64,000 nucleotides of DNA from Epiperipatus broadwayi (Eukaryota > Onychophora > Udeonychophora > Euonychophora > Peripatidae). The notes under the pieces are model-generated. The model worked only from the letters and a program-made list of their open reading frames with translations. It was not told the DNA's origin and ran no database searches. The first letter of the stretch is position 1, and each line of letters starts with the position of its first letter. The translations under genes were made by a program, and so were the position numbers. Of this stretch, positions 48,890 through 60,720 are shown piece by piece. The stretch spans positions 57,358 to 121,357 of the forward strand of contig JAQFVV010007252.1 in assembly GCA_028023455.1 (NCBI GenBank), read 5' to 3'.

Positions 48890-51840
48890 TGTAACAGTCA
48901 AGTTTGTACATTCGCGTAACAGAATTCAGAATCCAAGCAAAAGAGACCGAAGCTGACCAGACTAGGACTGTGACATCCCAAGTCTGACCACACTTCAACT
49001 CGTGAGCCAGGATTCCAAGACTCAAGACCCTACGAATGACCATCTTGAAATTACATGTAGTATACCTCTTTCCACATGGCTGACATAGGTCATGGAGACG
49101 CAATAAGACTGATAATTAAAAGAAAGATTCTTAATTGACTAAAGTATATCACTAATTTAATTTAACTTAATGCATAGTTTTCACATATATAGACTATAAA
49201 TAATAATTAGAATTGGATTGAATTAGATCAATAATGAGACAGAGAACGAAATACATTAAACTAATTATATATTTATTTACAACTCATATCTATATATCAC
49301 TTATTTAAAATAGCATTCAGTGTAGAATGTACGCAAACATTTGGTAATTCAAAATCACTTTACATAAGTAATCATTAAATTTCATAGAGGGGTTTAACAT
49401 GTGCCCATCTTATGAATTGCTTCACAATTAATACAGAAATAATCAATCACTACATTATGTCTATAAATCTCGATAAACCAATCTTATTAAATTTGTGGCT
49501 GTTATGTAAATAATTATATTGAACTTTGATCATGAATTCATTTACTAAAATATACACTATGACTTAATAATGAGCGCATAAACCAGCTCAAGTAACGATC
49601 GATCGAACATGGCTTTTGAGAGAAAATTTCAGAATGCTGAAAGCGTTATGTTAAGGTGGGAGAGTTGGCTGCATAAGATTTTACCAATGCGCTATGGCAC
49701 AGGTAAACAATAATAAGAAAAGTCACTCTGTGGATGGATGAAATAACTTCAGGGTTCTTGCGACAAATGCCGGTACCCTGTAACCGATCGCAATGCTGCA
49801 TGAAAAGGAACATTGTGTTCAGGAATGGCGGGAACCTTACGTGCTAACTTGGCCTTAGATCAGGATTCACTACTGCTCTACCCTTTAAGAGAAGATGTGC
49901 TGGCAATGCCGTGGCTCCATCTTGAGATGCGTATATTACGTATAGCAGCAAAACAAGAATAATTTTATAAAATAATATATCACATCCGCCAAGCAAAGAA
50001 TAGTATATTTTATACTATGAAATACAAGTTAATAGCATATTAGCTCTATCAAATTGGGACTAATTCTTGTGTAGCCTGATAATAAATGTCTATGCTACTA
50101 AAGGGAATATTAATACATCTGTACTTTGACATGCTCGATCTATTAAGTTACTTATAGATAATAAATATTTAAGGAGGGAAAGTATGTTTCTATGGACATA
50201 AGAATTTAAATGTCAAATATACTTATAAATACTATCAAGGCTAAATTTAATTCTAAATAAAACTATAAGGTTAAGTTTTTAACTGGTTGATTAAAAGAGC
50301 CACATTTCACATATTAAATGATTTAAATAATAAAAAATAGGATTTCGAAACAGTGCAGAAAGTTGATGCTATAAACAAATTATGCAAAGATTTTCAAATA
50401 ATATCTTCTTAAAAACATAAAATTAATTGCCCACTGTTTCGAAATATTGGCATATAAAATATAATAAGCATTTAAAATAAGCAAAGAAATATAGACACAA
50501 CCGCAGTGATATAACTTTAAACTAAATAATTTACTTTGAAGTGAATGGAAAATATAAATAAGTCAGATTATTTAAACTTTAACACATTAAATTTTGATAG
50601 CAATTGACATATTTAAAATATTAAATGGATTTTAAGTTTTGATTACATTTAGCTTTATCATTATTTTAAAAAGAGAGTTAGCTAACTTATATAAATATAT
50701 CTACACAGAATTACACAGAGCTCTGCAGTTTGAAAAATAAAATGGTACCGGTATTATTTATCTAGATTGCTAGTTCTTGCTGTAGGTTTGGTGAGTTTGA
50801 CTGGGCAGCTGGTGGCATCATCTTTCCCATTATGTTAGGCTTGTCTCTTCTATCGGCATAATGGTGGTCTAGGCATTTCGAAGACAGAAACCCTGTTCTC
50901 CCACGGAGTAACAGCAACAAAATCCCCACTTTTAGCCGGACATATTATACATTAACAATTGTGAAGGGTGGCTGCAATTCTCTCTCTAAAAATATGGCTG
51001 TCCTCCTTGTTAAAATTACAGAGTATTTATATCTTTTTCTGATCGGAATCTATCGCCTCAAGACTCACTAAACTCAGGAATTTAATTAAATATTTTTTAA
51101 TTTATAATCCAGATCTTAGATAACTTATGTTAGAAACATTCCATAAGCTATTATTATAATTAAGATTTTTAGTTGCAAACAATTGTCCAATTAAATTTTA
51201 AAATAACTTAATTTTATCTAAGGAGATTTTAATTAGTAAATTTTGAACTAGTTTTACGTTTTACGAATTCCAGGTGTGGTCATTAATGACACTTGTTTAC
51301 AAGCAGAAATCTTTTTAATTACTTGACCAGCTTTTATTTTTAATCTTACAACATATTTAACATATTTTTTTAAAATAACTTACAAACATATTTTGATATA
51401 ACTTTTAAATATATTTTAGAGAAACTTTTTCCCTGAAATATATTTAAAACAAGAAATCTTTTAACAATTTTTAAAGACATTTAATATTATTTTTAGATAA
51501 CAGCTTTTACATATTTTAAAATCATGTCTTTCTTCTATATAGCACAGATTATATATCCACATACGAAATTACAATATTAAACAACAAAATGAATAATTTA
51601 CTCTTAACTTAAATAATATAACGAACATTTTTAGAAATATTAAATAAATTTAGTATGCTATAATTTTCCTAATCCTATCAAATTATAGCGTTGGTTTGCA
51701 CGCAAATATATAATACTGTTTAGACAGACATGAGCGAATTTTAAATTTATTAACATTTAAATAGATTCGAACTTAGCACAGATGAGTGTGTCATTAGGTT
51801 TGATGGTGAAACGATAGGGGCTTGGAAAGTTATCGTTTCA
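48890..51840. mobile_element. Solo LTR D inserted in (TA)n
   Basis: About 2.95 kb beginning TGTAACAGTCAAG directly after (TA)n and ending AGTTATCGTTTCA directly before ATATATATAT. TG...CA ends and ATAT on both sides fit integration into a TA microsatellite. It contains less AT-rich islands (49580-49940 and 50740-51060), as expected of LTR regulatory regions, but no gag or pol frames and no second copy. Orientation is unknown. The 77-codon minus frame at 48870-49103 overlaps its edge and looks incidental. Confidence 0.5.
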
Positions 51841-51854
51841 ATATATATATATAA

Positions 51855-52080
51855 TTTAAACTCAGACTTTCAAACTACTTACAGTTATTGACTCCATTTT
51901 ATACAACCGATAAACATGACCACATACATGTGAAATAATAACTGATCTCCAATATACATATTTTGTATTTTGTGGTGAACCAGCCCTCATCAGTTGGTCT
52001 TTTTCATATGGATGTGGTCATATTATAATCAGTTATAGAAGATAGAGTGGATAGTTGTTGGGAGCTTAAAAGTCTGAGTC
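51855..52080. repeat. Foldback copy of repeat M
   Basis: The forward part (CTCAGACTTTCAAAC to TCATCAGTTGGTC) is followed by an inverted copy of its first half (ATGTGGTCATATTATAATCA to AGTCTGAGT). Arms are about 65 nt. It directly abuts the TA tract next to solo LTR D. Confidence 0.65.
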
Positions 52081-52084
52081 CAAA

Positions 52085-53335
52085 TCCTTTCTAATTACGT
52101 TAAGTTTAGTGTAGGCAATATACTTGTATTTAAATATATATCGTACACGAATAATTACATAATAATAGAATCACCAGAACAATAAATAAAAAAAAAATGT
52201 TATCAGACAGTAATGTTATAAATGTATTGCTTAGGCAAAAAACTTTAATTTTTTGTAATGTTTGTTTTGAATAGCTGAATTATTTATTTATTGACAAACA
52301 GATATATTTCAAATATTAATGCATTAATAATTTTGTACTTTACATCATGTATTGTAACCATCACAAATTCATAATAATTTTCAATAATGTATTATCTTAT
52401 ATGTTAGCCATATCCATTTAGTTAATAGTATTAATACTCAAAAATTTGTCTCTAAGGATAAATCCAATACTTTGATAGGATTGTCAATAAAAATTTCAAG
52501 ATAATATTCTTTAAATATAATCGTATATCACAGTTTTAATAAATAAGTTAATTAGTATATTAAGGGGAAACAAAATGACAGTCTGCAATTCCAGGATAAA
52601 TTTTTTAGATAATATACATAAGTGTTAATCTTTGTTGTTTAATTAAAATATGTGTATAGTGTTATAGTATAAAATGTAATGAAATAGCATGCTGGTCAAT
52701 TATCTGAGTGTCCAAATAATTAAAAGTATATTGTAAGAATGGAAGTGTTTAACATATTTTGAAGCAACTATTTTGAGGTGGATAGTGTGGCTAAGGAATA
52801 CAAATAATCTGAAAAATGTAACATTGGGGCATGTTGTATTATTTATTTTGAATACCTATTGCAAAAAACACACATTGTTTCAAGGTTAGACCGGTTTATA
52901 AGATAGTACATTGTCAGTATTGTATCATTTAGTAATTTATAAAGAAATTTCAACTATGACTAGGAAATGCATTGATTTTGGAATGTGGAAAGAATCTAAA
53001 TAATCAGCAAGGTTAGGATAGATTACCTTTTGTAAATCATTCAGTAAGGTAATAACAGAATCAGATACTGTGATGAACCAAGAGATTACTATGTTTAAAG
53101 ATATACTTAAAAATAAGATTTTTCAAATTATTCAAGAGTAATTTCTTTGTTTTGTCCTTCCTTATTACTATGTTTGTATAAATCTTCTACTTACTTTCTG
53201 ATCATCTTTTAAAATAATAGCAATAACTGTTCTTAAAACGGAAACATTTTTTACATAATATCATGGTGTGTTACACCTTTGAGGTATTTCTTTACAAACA
53301 TACCAGTAAATTTTTAAAATATCAGCATGATCTTA
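52085..53335. other. AT-rich region without a recognisable gene
   Basis: No open frame, repeat or RNA structure recognised. Confidence 0.5.
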
Positions 53336-53340
53336 ATATC

Positions 53341-53963
53341 ATTATAAGAGACTTGAACTCAGACATTCAAGCTCTCTAAAGTTATCCAATCCATGTTATA
53401 TAACTGATACACATGACCACATACATGTGAAAACAATAAATGATTTTTAATATATGTATTTCACACTGAACTAGCACTCATCAGTTGGTTCAGATAACCA
53501 TCTCCCACACCTATAAGCAATCAATGTCCAGTTTATATTAAAATAGAAAATCATCAAAATTTAATGGAAAAGCATCAATCTTCTTCAACTATGCAGCCAT
53601 CTATATCAATGAAAATCCTAGGATATAAATATTATATATTCAGATTGTAATGTGCCCATTTCCCTTCTGTAAAATTGAAATGGACATATTAAGGTCCTAT
53701 GTGTGAGGAATCAGATTAACTTAAGGTCAATATAAATATAATATTGGCATCAACAAAAGCTTTGAGCATTCCATCCTTGGATTTTTAATGATATGAATGA
53801 CTGAAGAGTTGAAGAAGATTAAAGCTTGTCTATTAAAGTTTAAAAATTTGCTATCTTAACATAAACTGAGCATTTATTGTATATAGGTATAGGAAATAGT
53901 CATCTAGAACAACTAATGAGTGCTGTTCCAGCATGAAATATATATGTTGGAAATCATTTATCT

Positions 53964-53965
<2 letters not shown>
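53341..53965. repeat. Long foldback copy of repeat M
   Basis: Left arm about 53424-53640 and right arm about 53745-53965 are inverted complements with moderate mismatches. Matching pairs include CATCAATCTTCTTCAACTAT against GTTGAAGAAGATTAAAGCTT and CACTCATCAGTTGGTT against ACAACTAATGAGTG. The outer 53341-53420 matches the M copy at 18455. With arms over 200 nt this is the longest M hairpin in the window. Confidence 0.7.

Positions 53966-54020
<55 letters not shown>
53966..54020. repeat. (TA)n tract at the left edge of element A
   Basis: About 52 bp of pure TA directly abutting the LTR A terminus; presumed integration target. Confidence 0.95.
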
Positions 54021-54025
<5 letters not shown>

Positions 54026-57000
54026 ACCTAATAATGAGTTCAAATAGAAAATAACTAAGTAAAGGTTCAAAATATCAAGAATTATAGTAAAGGTATTATG
54101 AAATCACGTATATGGAAATCATGTGAAGTGAGTACACTCGTAATTTCAATAAAAATATAACTCAGGTATACAGGCAGTAGGTTTTATCCACTTTCATTTC
54201 TTGGTTTGATGTTAAGTGCATGTTTAAACAAATACTAAGTGAATATGGTCTAGCAGGGCGCCACTAGATTATCTGAATCTAGACACGGTTATATCTGATA
54301 ACCTTTCACATGTACCGGGTTTGAATCCCTTCTTGGTACTTTATTTATAATAAAAATGAGAGATTTTGCTTTTTGAGCCATATCACTAGAAGCACTAATA
54401 GTTAGGTAAAAGTAAAACATCTTTAAACCACAGTGGAGTTCATTGAACATAAATCATTTCTCAGATCTTAACATAACAAATGTGTTTCAATATTTTTATA
54501 AGTTCACTAGCTCAGATTATATATAACTAATTTAGGATGGCAATTCACTCATCCTTGCATGAAATAGATGATGGGATGTGGTTATAATAATACTAAGAGA
54601 TCACTAAATATTATAAAATCAATATTTATTTATGGCCTTTAAACAGTTAAACAGCTCATTAATTAAAATGTTGATGATGATGATGATGATGATAATAATA
54701 ACAATAATGACAAGGGTTTCAACTACAGCTCTAGGACTAAGCCTAAACATAAAACTAATTTTTATAAAGAAATTCATAATTATTGCTTAATTTTAGCATA
54801 TTTACTTATATCTTAAATAACTAATATTCAACCATTGATGATGATGAATAATCACACTTAACAAAGACTACACTTAATGAAATATATACGCCTCATTTAA
54901 TAAAACAAACTAATATTTATTACTACATTTCTAACATATACATAAAAATTTCTAGATAATATGAAAATTGACATGAATAATAATAATAATAATTGATTAT
55001 ATAACAATCCTCAGATTAATTTTAAGTTCTTCCCCCTTTCCCTTCAAATGTATTTTGTATTAAGTTGGACGTCACATTGACCATGATTTTCACTCCATGA
55101 GAAAAGTATTTTAAGAAAAAAAATATTATCTGCTCATTAGCACACATACTTTAAAAATCCAACATGTAAATAGAATGTAAAAAAAAATGTTAGTAGAATT
55201 GAAAGAGCAAGTTTTAGAAACAAGTTTTAAATTATTTTCTCCCCCCTCTCTTCTACCTCTGAAATGCTATACTTAATGAAACAAACTAATCTAATATTCT
55301 AACACTACTTGTTATTCCACATTCAATCGCAATTATACACATATAAAATATCATTATGTATGTGCGTGTTTTATCCCATGATAACAAAATATTATTTAAA
55401 ACCAAAATAACAATATATTAGTTAAAACTAAAATCATAATACCATAAAAAAAAATTGTTTTACACATTAATATTGTAAAATTAATAAACAAATAATTTTC
55501 ATACATTCAAGGTCATTTATGAAGCTCAAAGTTATTATTAGTAAGACATTCTTGTTTTTAATCGATCTGAATAGTCTTTAAAAGTTCTTTAAATAAAATA
55601 TACCACTTTATCGCTAAAATGTTTCTTAAGACTGATATCATAAAGAAAATAGATATAAAAAGTCATATTACCGATCTTTTGTTTGTGGCGAATTTCCAAG
55701 GGTTCAAACTTGTCTTGTATAATGTTTATATCGGAAGAGCTACTATGTAGGGAACAATCTCTTTCTTGAGGTGTATAACTATTTAATGATGATGACTCTA
55801 TTGAGGTTATTTGCTTTAGTGGACAATTTGGAAATCATTATATTAATTTTTCTTCTCTTCCTGTCAAGCATGTGGATGAAATACAGCAGTTGTTTTCACA
55901 TTTATAAATTTTCTTGAGTTTAAAATCAGTTGTTGGAACAATTAATTGGACTTGATGATTAATATTTATCAGTAGATTAATTCATCTTCTTTGAATGCAG
56001 GTGAATGCTTTCTTCCTTCTATTAAAAACATCTTATTTATCTGGTCAGTTGAAAGGTGTAGAATATTATTTTAGACACATCTTTTCTTTCCTATGTGATG
56101 TGCAGCTTCCCCAGATGGTCCGGCAAATGGGATATACATATAATTTTTCTAGCCCGCCATTTCTTATATTTTCAACATTCAAATTTGATAGTTTAATAAT
56201 CTGAATCAATCACAATAATAATCAATAATAATTCAAGACAGCTTTTTATATCCAATTTTTAGCTAACTTAACCAATCAGAGATAGCATCACTTGCTATTT
56301 TTGGACAAATTTGTTTTAATTAGATCTCTAATTTATTTTCAACTAAAGTATTTTTCAACTGAAAAGTTTAATCCTTTTTCCAGACACTTTTGTTTAAAAA
56401 AAAAATAGACTCAATCCTTATTTCCTTTCTTTTTTTTTTTTTTCTTTTTAACATCCAGGTAACACTTCAAATCTTTGAGCTTCCTTCTTTAGATCTTGAT
56501 AAGACAATTTCAAAAATTATAGTTCTGACCCATTATAAGCTTCCAAAGTGAAAAACAATTATTTACAAAAAAAAATTGCTACAAAGATTGATATCTGATT
56601 AAACAGATTTCCTCTTTTAACAAACAATTGTACAAAAAAAATAATTTAACAGATTTAATACTTCCTTTTCTTTCAATATTTAGGAAATGTAAAATTTTGT
56701 ATGTAATGTACACACATCCTTCATTCTTTCAAATCATTCATAAACTAACCTTAAATAATATAATTGCTAGCTTAGTAATTATAACCCAATTATTTAATTA
56801 AATCTGTAACTTTTAAATCCCACTTATAATTAAAGAAAAGCAAAATAGAAGTATAGAATAAAATGTTAGAATTGATCAAGCATAGCTTAGTTTTAAAGAA
56901 AGTTAAAATGTTGAATATTTGAAATATAAAACAATTAAATAATTTACACATACATTGCCTATATGTATGCATTATAACTTTGCTTTTTAACAGAAAATTT

Positions 57001-57243
57001 AAATATTAAATAGTTTAAATGTGTGTATTACCTTTCTATCAACACACAAACAAATAAAGCATATAATTGTTGACCCATTCTTTCTCTGTTTAAAGCTTTT
57101 AGAACTGGACCTTGTAGGGTTTGAACTTGGATGCCCTACAGCTTCATTTATGATTATATAAAAATGTGATGATGATTTTGTTTTACACTTTCTTACATGC
57201 ACATTACTATAAATTTAGCTAGTGACTAAATTGTAATGGCACA
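54021..57243 (-). repeat. Element A left (3-prime) LTR
   Basis: Starts (T)AGTAACCTAATAA and ends TTGTAATGGCACA. Nearly identical to 60741-63982 except for the first 90 or so bases, which are rearranged. Holds a GATGAT/AATAAT microsatellite (54670-54705) and a chain of stem-loops at 54265-54339. The 69-codon plus-strand frame at 55995-56204 is identical in both LTRs but antisense and without motifs. Confidence 0.85.
54265..54339. other. Conserved stem-loop chain in LTR A (copy 1)
   Basis: Three consecutive hairpins: TAGATT-ATCTG-AATCTA, GGTTAT-ATCTG-ATAACC, and GTACCGGGTTTGAATCCC...GGTAC. The first two have 6-bp stems and the same ATCTG loop; the third has a T-arm-like GGGTTTGAATCCC. The other LTR has it at 61007-61081. 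Because the element reads on the minus strand, this lies near the end of the LTR transcript side, close to the primer-binding site in the 5-prime copy. Confidence 0.7.
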
Positions 57244-57247
57244 ACTT

Positions 57248-57260
57248 TCTCCCCCTTCGG
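57248..57260 (-). other. Polypurine tract of element A
   Basis: On the minus strand GAAGGGGGAGAAAG stands immediately before the 3-prime LTR start (TGTGCCATTACA). This is the expected place and composition for the second-strand primer. Confidence 0.7.
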
Positions 57261-57435
57261 ATAAAATCATCAGCACTTTTGTTTTAACTATATTTAAAAA
57301 AAAAATCCTAACTAATAAATACACTAATAATAATAAACACTTATAATATATATAAAAAAAAAAATTAACTACTGGTAAATATATTTTTCATTAAAAAAAA
57401 ACCTAAAAATAATTTATTTGGAGATCTTTGCCAGG

Positions 57436-57560
57436 CTATTCTGCTGAAGTATAAGGGATCAAACTCCTAGCATTATAGGTCCCCTTATTCCCATCAAGAG
57501 CAGCAAGCATAAAGGCATTCTCTCCTATTTTCTTGGTAATTTGGAATGGCTTTTTCTTTT
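57436..57560 (-). pseudogene. Integrase C-terminal tail in element A
   Basis: In a phase different from the gag-like ORF, about 40 codons end in a stop at 57436. KPFQITKKIGENAFML, then DGNKGTYNARSLIPY, fits the last beta-strands of Gypsy integrases (GPf.I.kk.g.naY.L, then k.t..ar.LkpY). No upstream catalytic core exists: the preceding 1.6 kb is the gag-like repeat ORF. The join is therefore a deletion that removed nearly all of pol while leaving its end and the polypurine tract. Confidence 0.6.
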
Positions 57561-59197
57561 CAAACCATATTGTGGTCTGCATAAAAATGCACCTGTACAT
57601 CCAGTCCCTTTTTAATATTTCCATTTTTCATCTTGACTGGATATTTATAAAACATATCCGGAGGATTTATTTTATAGAACCTCCTCTTACAAACTCCATT
57701 TAGAAATATGGACTCTTGGTACCTTATGTAATATGCCTTGAAGTTCTTTAGAGAGATTGACTCTCTATACCATACATACTTTATTTTTAAACTTTCTAGA
57801 AAGATTGACTCCCTGTACCATACATAAGGCACTTTGAAGTTTTCTAGAGAGGTTGGCTTTTTATACCAGATATCATTTATCCTTACATCTTCCAGAGAGA
57901 TTGATTCTCTGGGCCACGTATAATTTATTTTTAAATTTTCTAGAAAGGTGGATTCTTTGTACCAAATATAAGGCACACTTAAATTTAACAGAGCATTTAA
58001 ATTTTTCAGAGAGATTGATTCTCTGTCTGATACACACTGGACATTTACATTTTTCAGAGAGATTGCCTCTCTGTACCAGATATAACTTATTTTTGACTTT
58101 TCCAGAACAGTTGAATTTTTCAGAGAGATTTGGACATTTACTTTCTTTACTGGGAGATTTGGTATTATGGCTAATATCGGCCTTTCTACTTCTTTTTCAC
58201 CTTGTGGATTGTTAACTAAAGTAGGCATCCTTTTCTCTGACTGACTCTGTTCTGAGCTATCCCTACAGTCATCTGGACTGGTGCTACCATCGCTCTGGCC
58301 TGAATTTAGGTTTGACTGATCCTGCAGCCCTACATTAATACGATCTTTTAATTCCCCTATTTTCTGGTAGAGATCATCCATCTTGGGGTTTATGTATTCC
58401 ACAACATAGGCCTTCTGGTTCTCCTCAACCTTTTCCAACATAACACCCAATTCATGTTGATTCATTCTGGATCCCTCTTCTAAAGAACTTGACTTGTCCC
58501 TTTTTACTATCTCCTCCCTAAAGCTATCCATTTGTTTCCCCAATTCTTTCCTAAGATTTTGGTCAATTTGTACACACTCATTGGCCATGCTTCCCTTAAC
58601 TTCTCGTATTTCCTTTTCTAAGCCACTAAACTTATTTTTCATAGTGAGGGTTTGATCTACACAGCCCAAAGTGGCTTCCTTATATGAGTCCACTTTGGCT
58701 ACCACCTCCTCTAATCTAATATGAATTCCTGCAGAAGTTATTTCGGCATTCTTTTCTATGCATTCTGATATGGATTGGGAGACCAAACCATGGACCTCAT
58801 TCCTAACTAATTCAATTTCTCTCTTATTTTCTTCGATAGACTGCTCCACTTGAGCCTTTAATGACTGTAGTCCCTGACAGCCCTCCTGTTTGGTGACTTC
58901 CATAGACCTACACACTCCTTCTATCCTCTCCTCTAATGACACAAACCTATTTTTACACTCTATATTGGACCCTTCTATCCTAGTTTCCAAAGCTATGATC
59001 ATTTGGTTGTTATTGTCAATAGAGTTCTCTAGATTTACCCTTAAACCTTCTATACTTTTCTCCATAGATTGACCTATCTTTTGTTCTAGATTTTCCATCC
59101 TTTGCTTACTATCTTCTCTTAGACTTTCTATATTTTGCTTACTATCTTTTCTTAGACTTTCTATATTTTTCTCTATCTTTTGTTCTAGATTTATCAT
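57560..59197 (-). CDS. Gag-like coiled-coil protein with 16-residue repeats
   Basis: A 545-codon frame from its first Met; the true start is likely upstream in the ORF at 59522, across a 13-A run. Residues 1-50 are 12-13-residue tandem repeats around SKQNIESLRED, and 1-290 are heptad-rich coiled coil (Leu/Ile with Glu/Lys). Residues 294-325 form a Ser/Gln/Asp-rich hinge. Residues 354-503 are about nine 16-residue repeats with consensus WYRESISLKNLKIxYI (bases 57689-58138), with one or two longer units. The final 40 residues are basic. No CCHC knuckle, protease or RT motif. Position between leader and integrase tail suggests gag, a virus-like-particle structural protein, but no gag fold can be recognised. 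The repeat domain occupies the place where pol should begin. Confidence 0.65.
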   Translation of the reverse strand: MINLEQKIEKNIESLRKDSKQNIESLREDSKQRMENLEQKIGQSMEKSIEGLRVNLENSIDNNNQMIIALETRIEGSNIECKNRFVSLEERIEGVCRSMEVTKQEGCQGLQSLKAQVEQSIEENKREIELVRNEVHGLVSQSISECIEKNAEITSAGIHIRLEEVVAKVDSYKEATLGCVDQTLTMKNKFSGLEKEIREVKGSMANECVQIDQNLRKELGKQMDSFREEIVKRDKSSSLEEGSRMNQHELGVMLEKVEENQKAYVVEYINPKMDDLYQKIGELKDRINVGLQDQSNLNSGQSDGSTSPDDCRDSSEQSQSEKRMPTLVNNPQGEKEVERPILAIIPNLPVKKVNVQISLKNSTVLEKSKISYIWYREAISLKNVNVQCVSDRESISLKNLNALLNLSVPYIWYKESTFLENLKINYTWPRESISLEDVRINDIWYKKPTSLENFKVPYVWYRESIFLESLKIKYVWYRESISLKNFKAYYIRYQESIFLNGVCKRRFYKINPPDMFYKYPVKMKNGNIKKGLDVQVHFYADHNMV

Positions 59198-59204
59198 ATT
59201 TTGC

Positions 59205-59522
59205 TTAACCTCTTTTTTTTTTTTTGTTACTATCTTCTCTTAGACTTTTGAACATCTGCATTATCATGTCCATGTCTGATGATGCCATCTTTGTTATCTG
59301 AGCCTGGCCCACTTCTGACTCCTCATCTACCATTTCCACACTTGAGGCCGTATTATTGCTACTAACATTAAAGGCATCTTCCTCTACTTCCTCTCTTTCC
59401 TCTTGTGTTTTTAAGAAAACCTCCCCATCCTCTTCTTCAGTATGAAAACGATCACTGATTCCTGGTATTGGGGCACCTTCCTCTTCCATAACCTCTTCCA
59501 TACTATAATTTAGTTCACTCAT
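59205..59522 (-). CDS. Acidic N-terminal part of the gag-like protein
   Basis: A 105-codon frame, strongly acidic (MEEVMEEEGAP, TEEEDGE, EEREEVEEDAF), ending just after LREDSNKKKK. LREDS is the same motif that is repeated at the start of the following ORF, so the two are parts of one protein. They are separated only by phase at a run of 13 A (59213-59225 on this strand); a run of 12 would make one frame of about 653 residues. This could be a real frameshift mutation, ribosomal or transcriptional slippage, or a sequencing error in a homopolymer. Confidence 0.65.
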   Translation of the reverse strand: MSELNYSMEEVMEEEGAPIPGISDRFHTEEEDGEVFLKTQEEREEVEEDAFNVSSNNTASSVEMVDEESEVGQAQITKMASSDMDMIMQMFKSLREDSNKKKKRG

Positions 59523-60720
59523 GTTATAAAACTATATATATCCCATCTGTACTTCCCTGACCATCAAAAATCCACACATCTTCTCCCTGTCTGACACCTA
59601 TTCTGACCAACTGACTGATTTGATTTTCACCTTATTATGCATTTACAAATACAACAAAAAAAAATTTTAATATCCTTATTTAATGAACTACACAACAATA
59701 ATCTATATAGTGCATGTCTGTCTGTAATAGCCCAAATTATACATTCATCCATTCTCCCAGAAATCCGACAGATATTGACAGTCCACAGAATGACTAGCAG
59801 TTCACAATCTTGAGATAAATAAAAGAATTCAGTCACAGCACTATAATCACACAATGCATCACGAGCACTCAGAAGATCATCCCAATTCGATCACTATTAA
59901 CTACCACAACCCTTGATTAAATGAAGCAAACTCTGTTGCAATAAAAGATGTATTAAGTCTTAGGGGCTAAAATAGATAAACTATGCCTTGCTCTCTCTCT
60001 TGGAGTCTTATGTGGCAAGTATCAAGGAATGCCCTGCTTATTATAGACTACAAAAACGAAACCTTGCTCTCTCTCTTGGAGACTTATAGGCTGATATCAT
60101 GGCAGGTCTGCTGTTAACTGCTTCATGATAAAATAAAGATAACATATAAATTGGGTTGGAGCAGTGAATGGGTTTGATCATTCATAAGTTACACGAAATA
60201 CATAGCATTCTCAAGGCAATGACAAAACTCTCCACTCATCATCAAAACTGCAATCTAACCAACCAAACTCCAACGATCAACCATCCAATCAAACCTCTAA
60301 AATCATAGACTTTTTACAAAATGAACTCCCCAAACACACATGAGACTACTATTCCATAATTCATCACTATTACTATGCCTATCCTATCTGGCAATAAATC
60401 ATTTTAATGTTCCACAAAAAAAAATCTATTATTTATTTCACCTTTGTCTTAAGTTGTGATATTCATCTCTATTTTCAAAATTGATAAAAAAAAAAAACAA
60501 GCTGTTTTATGGCTGTACCCATTTTATCATCATCAATGAAAAATTAAATCATATTAAACATCATCATCTAAAATAAGACTGTTTGGCCAAGAAAATTTTG
60601 TAAGACAAAAAAAAATTTTTACTGAAAAAAAAAATTTTACTAAAAAAATTTCTCTATTTTTAACCACACATCTCCCATCATTCTATAGACTCTCTTTTTC
60701 AGGTATATGGTAAAATATCA
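59523..60720 (-). other. Leader region of element A
   Basis: About 1.2 kb between primer-binding site and the gag-like start. It has no open frame of note. A CCTTGCTCTCTCTCTTGGAG block is repeated at 59979 and 60061. Unusually long leader for a Gypsy element; may hold packaging sequence. Confidence 0.5.

Noticed and set aside
55995-56204. 69-codon plus-strand frame, identical in both LTRs of element A (also 62733-62942)
   Set aside because: Identity follows from the two LTRs being near-identical DNA. It is antisense to the element, has no motif and lies in a non-coding LTR.
57853-58215. 120-codon plus-strand frame rich in Leu, His and Glu
   Set aside because: Antisense shadow of the 16-residue repeat domain of the gag-like ORF; its repetitiveness is inherited from the 48-bp repeat.
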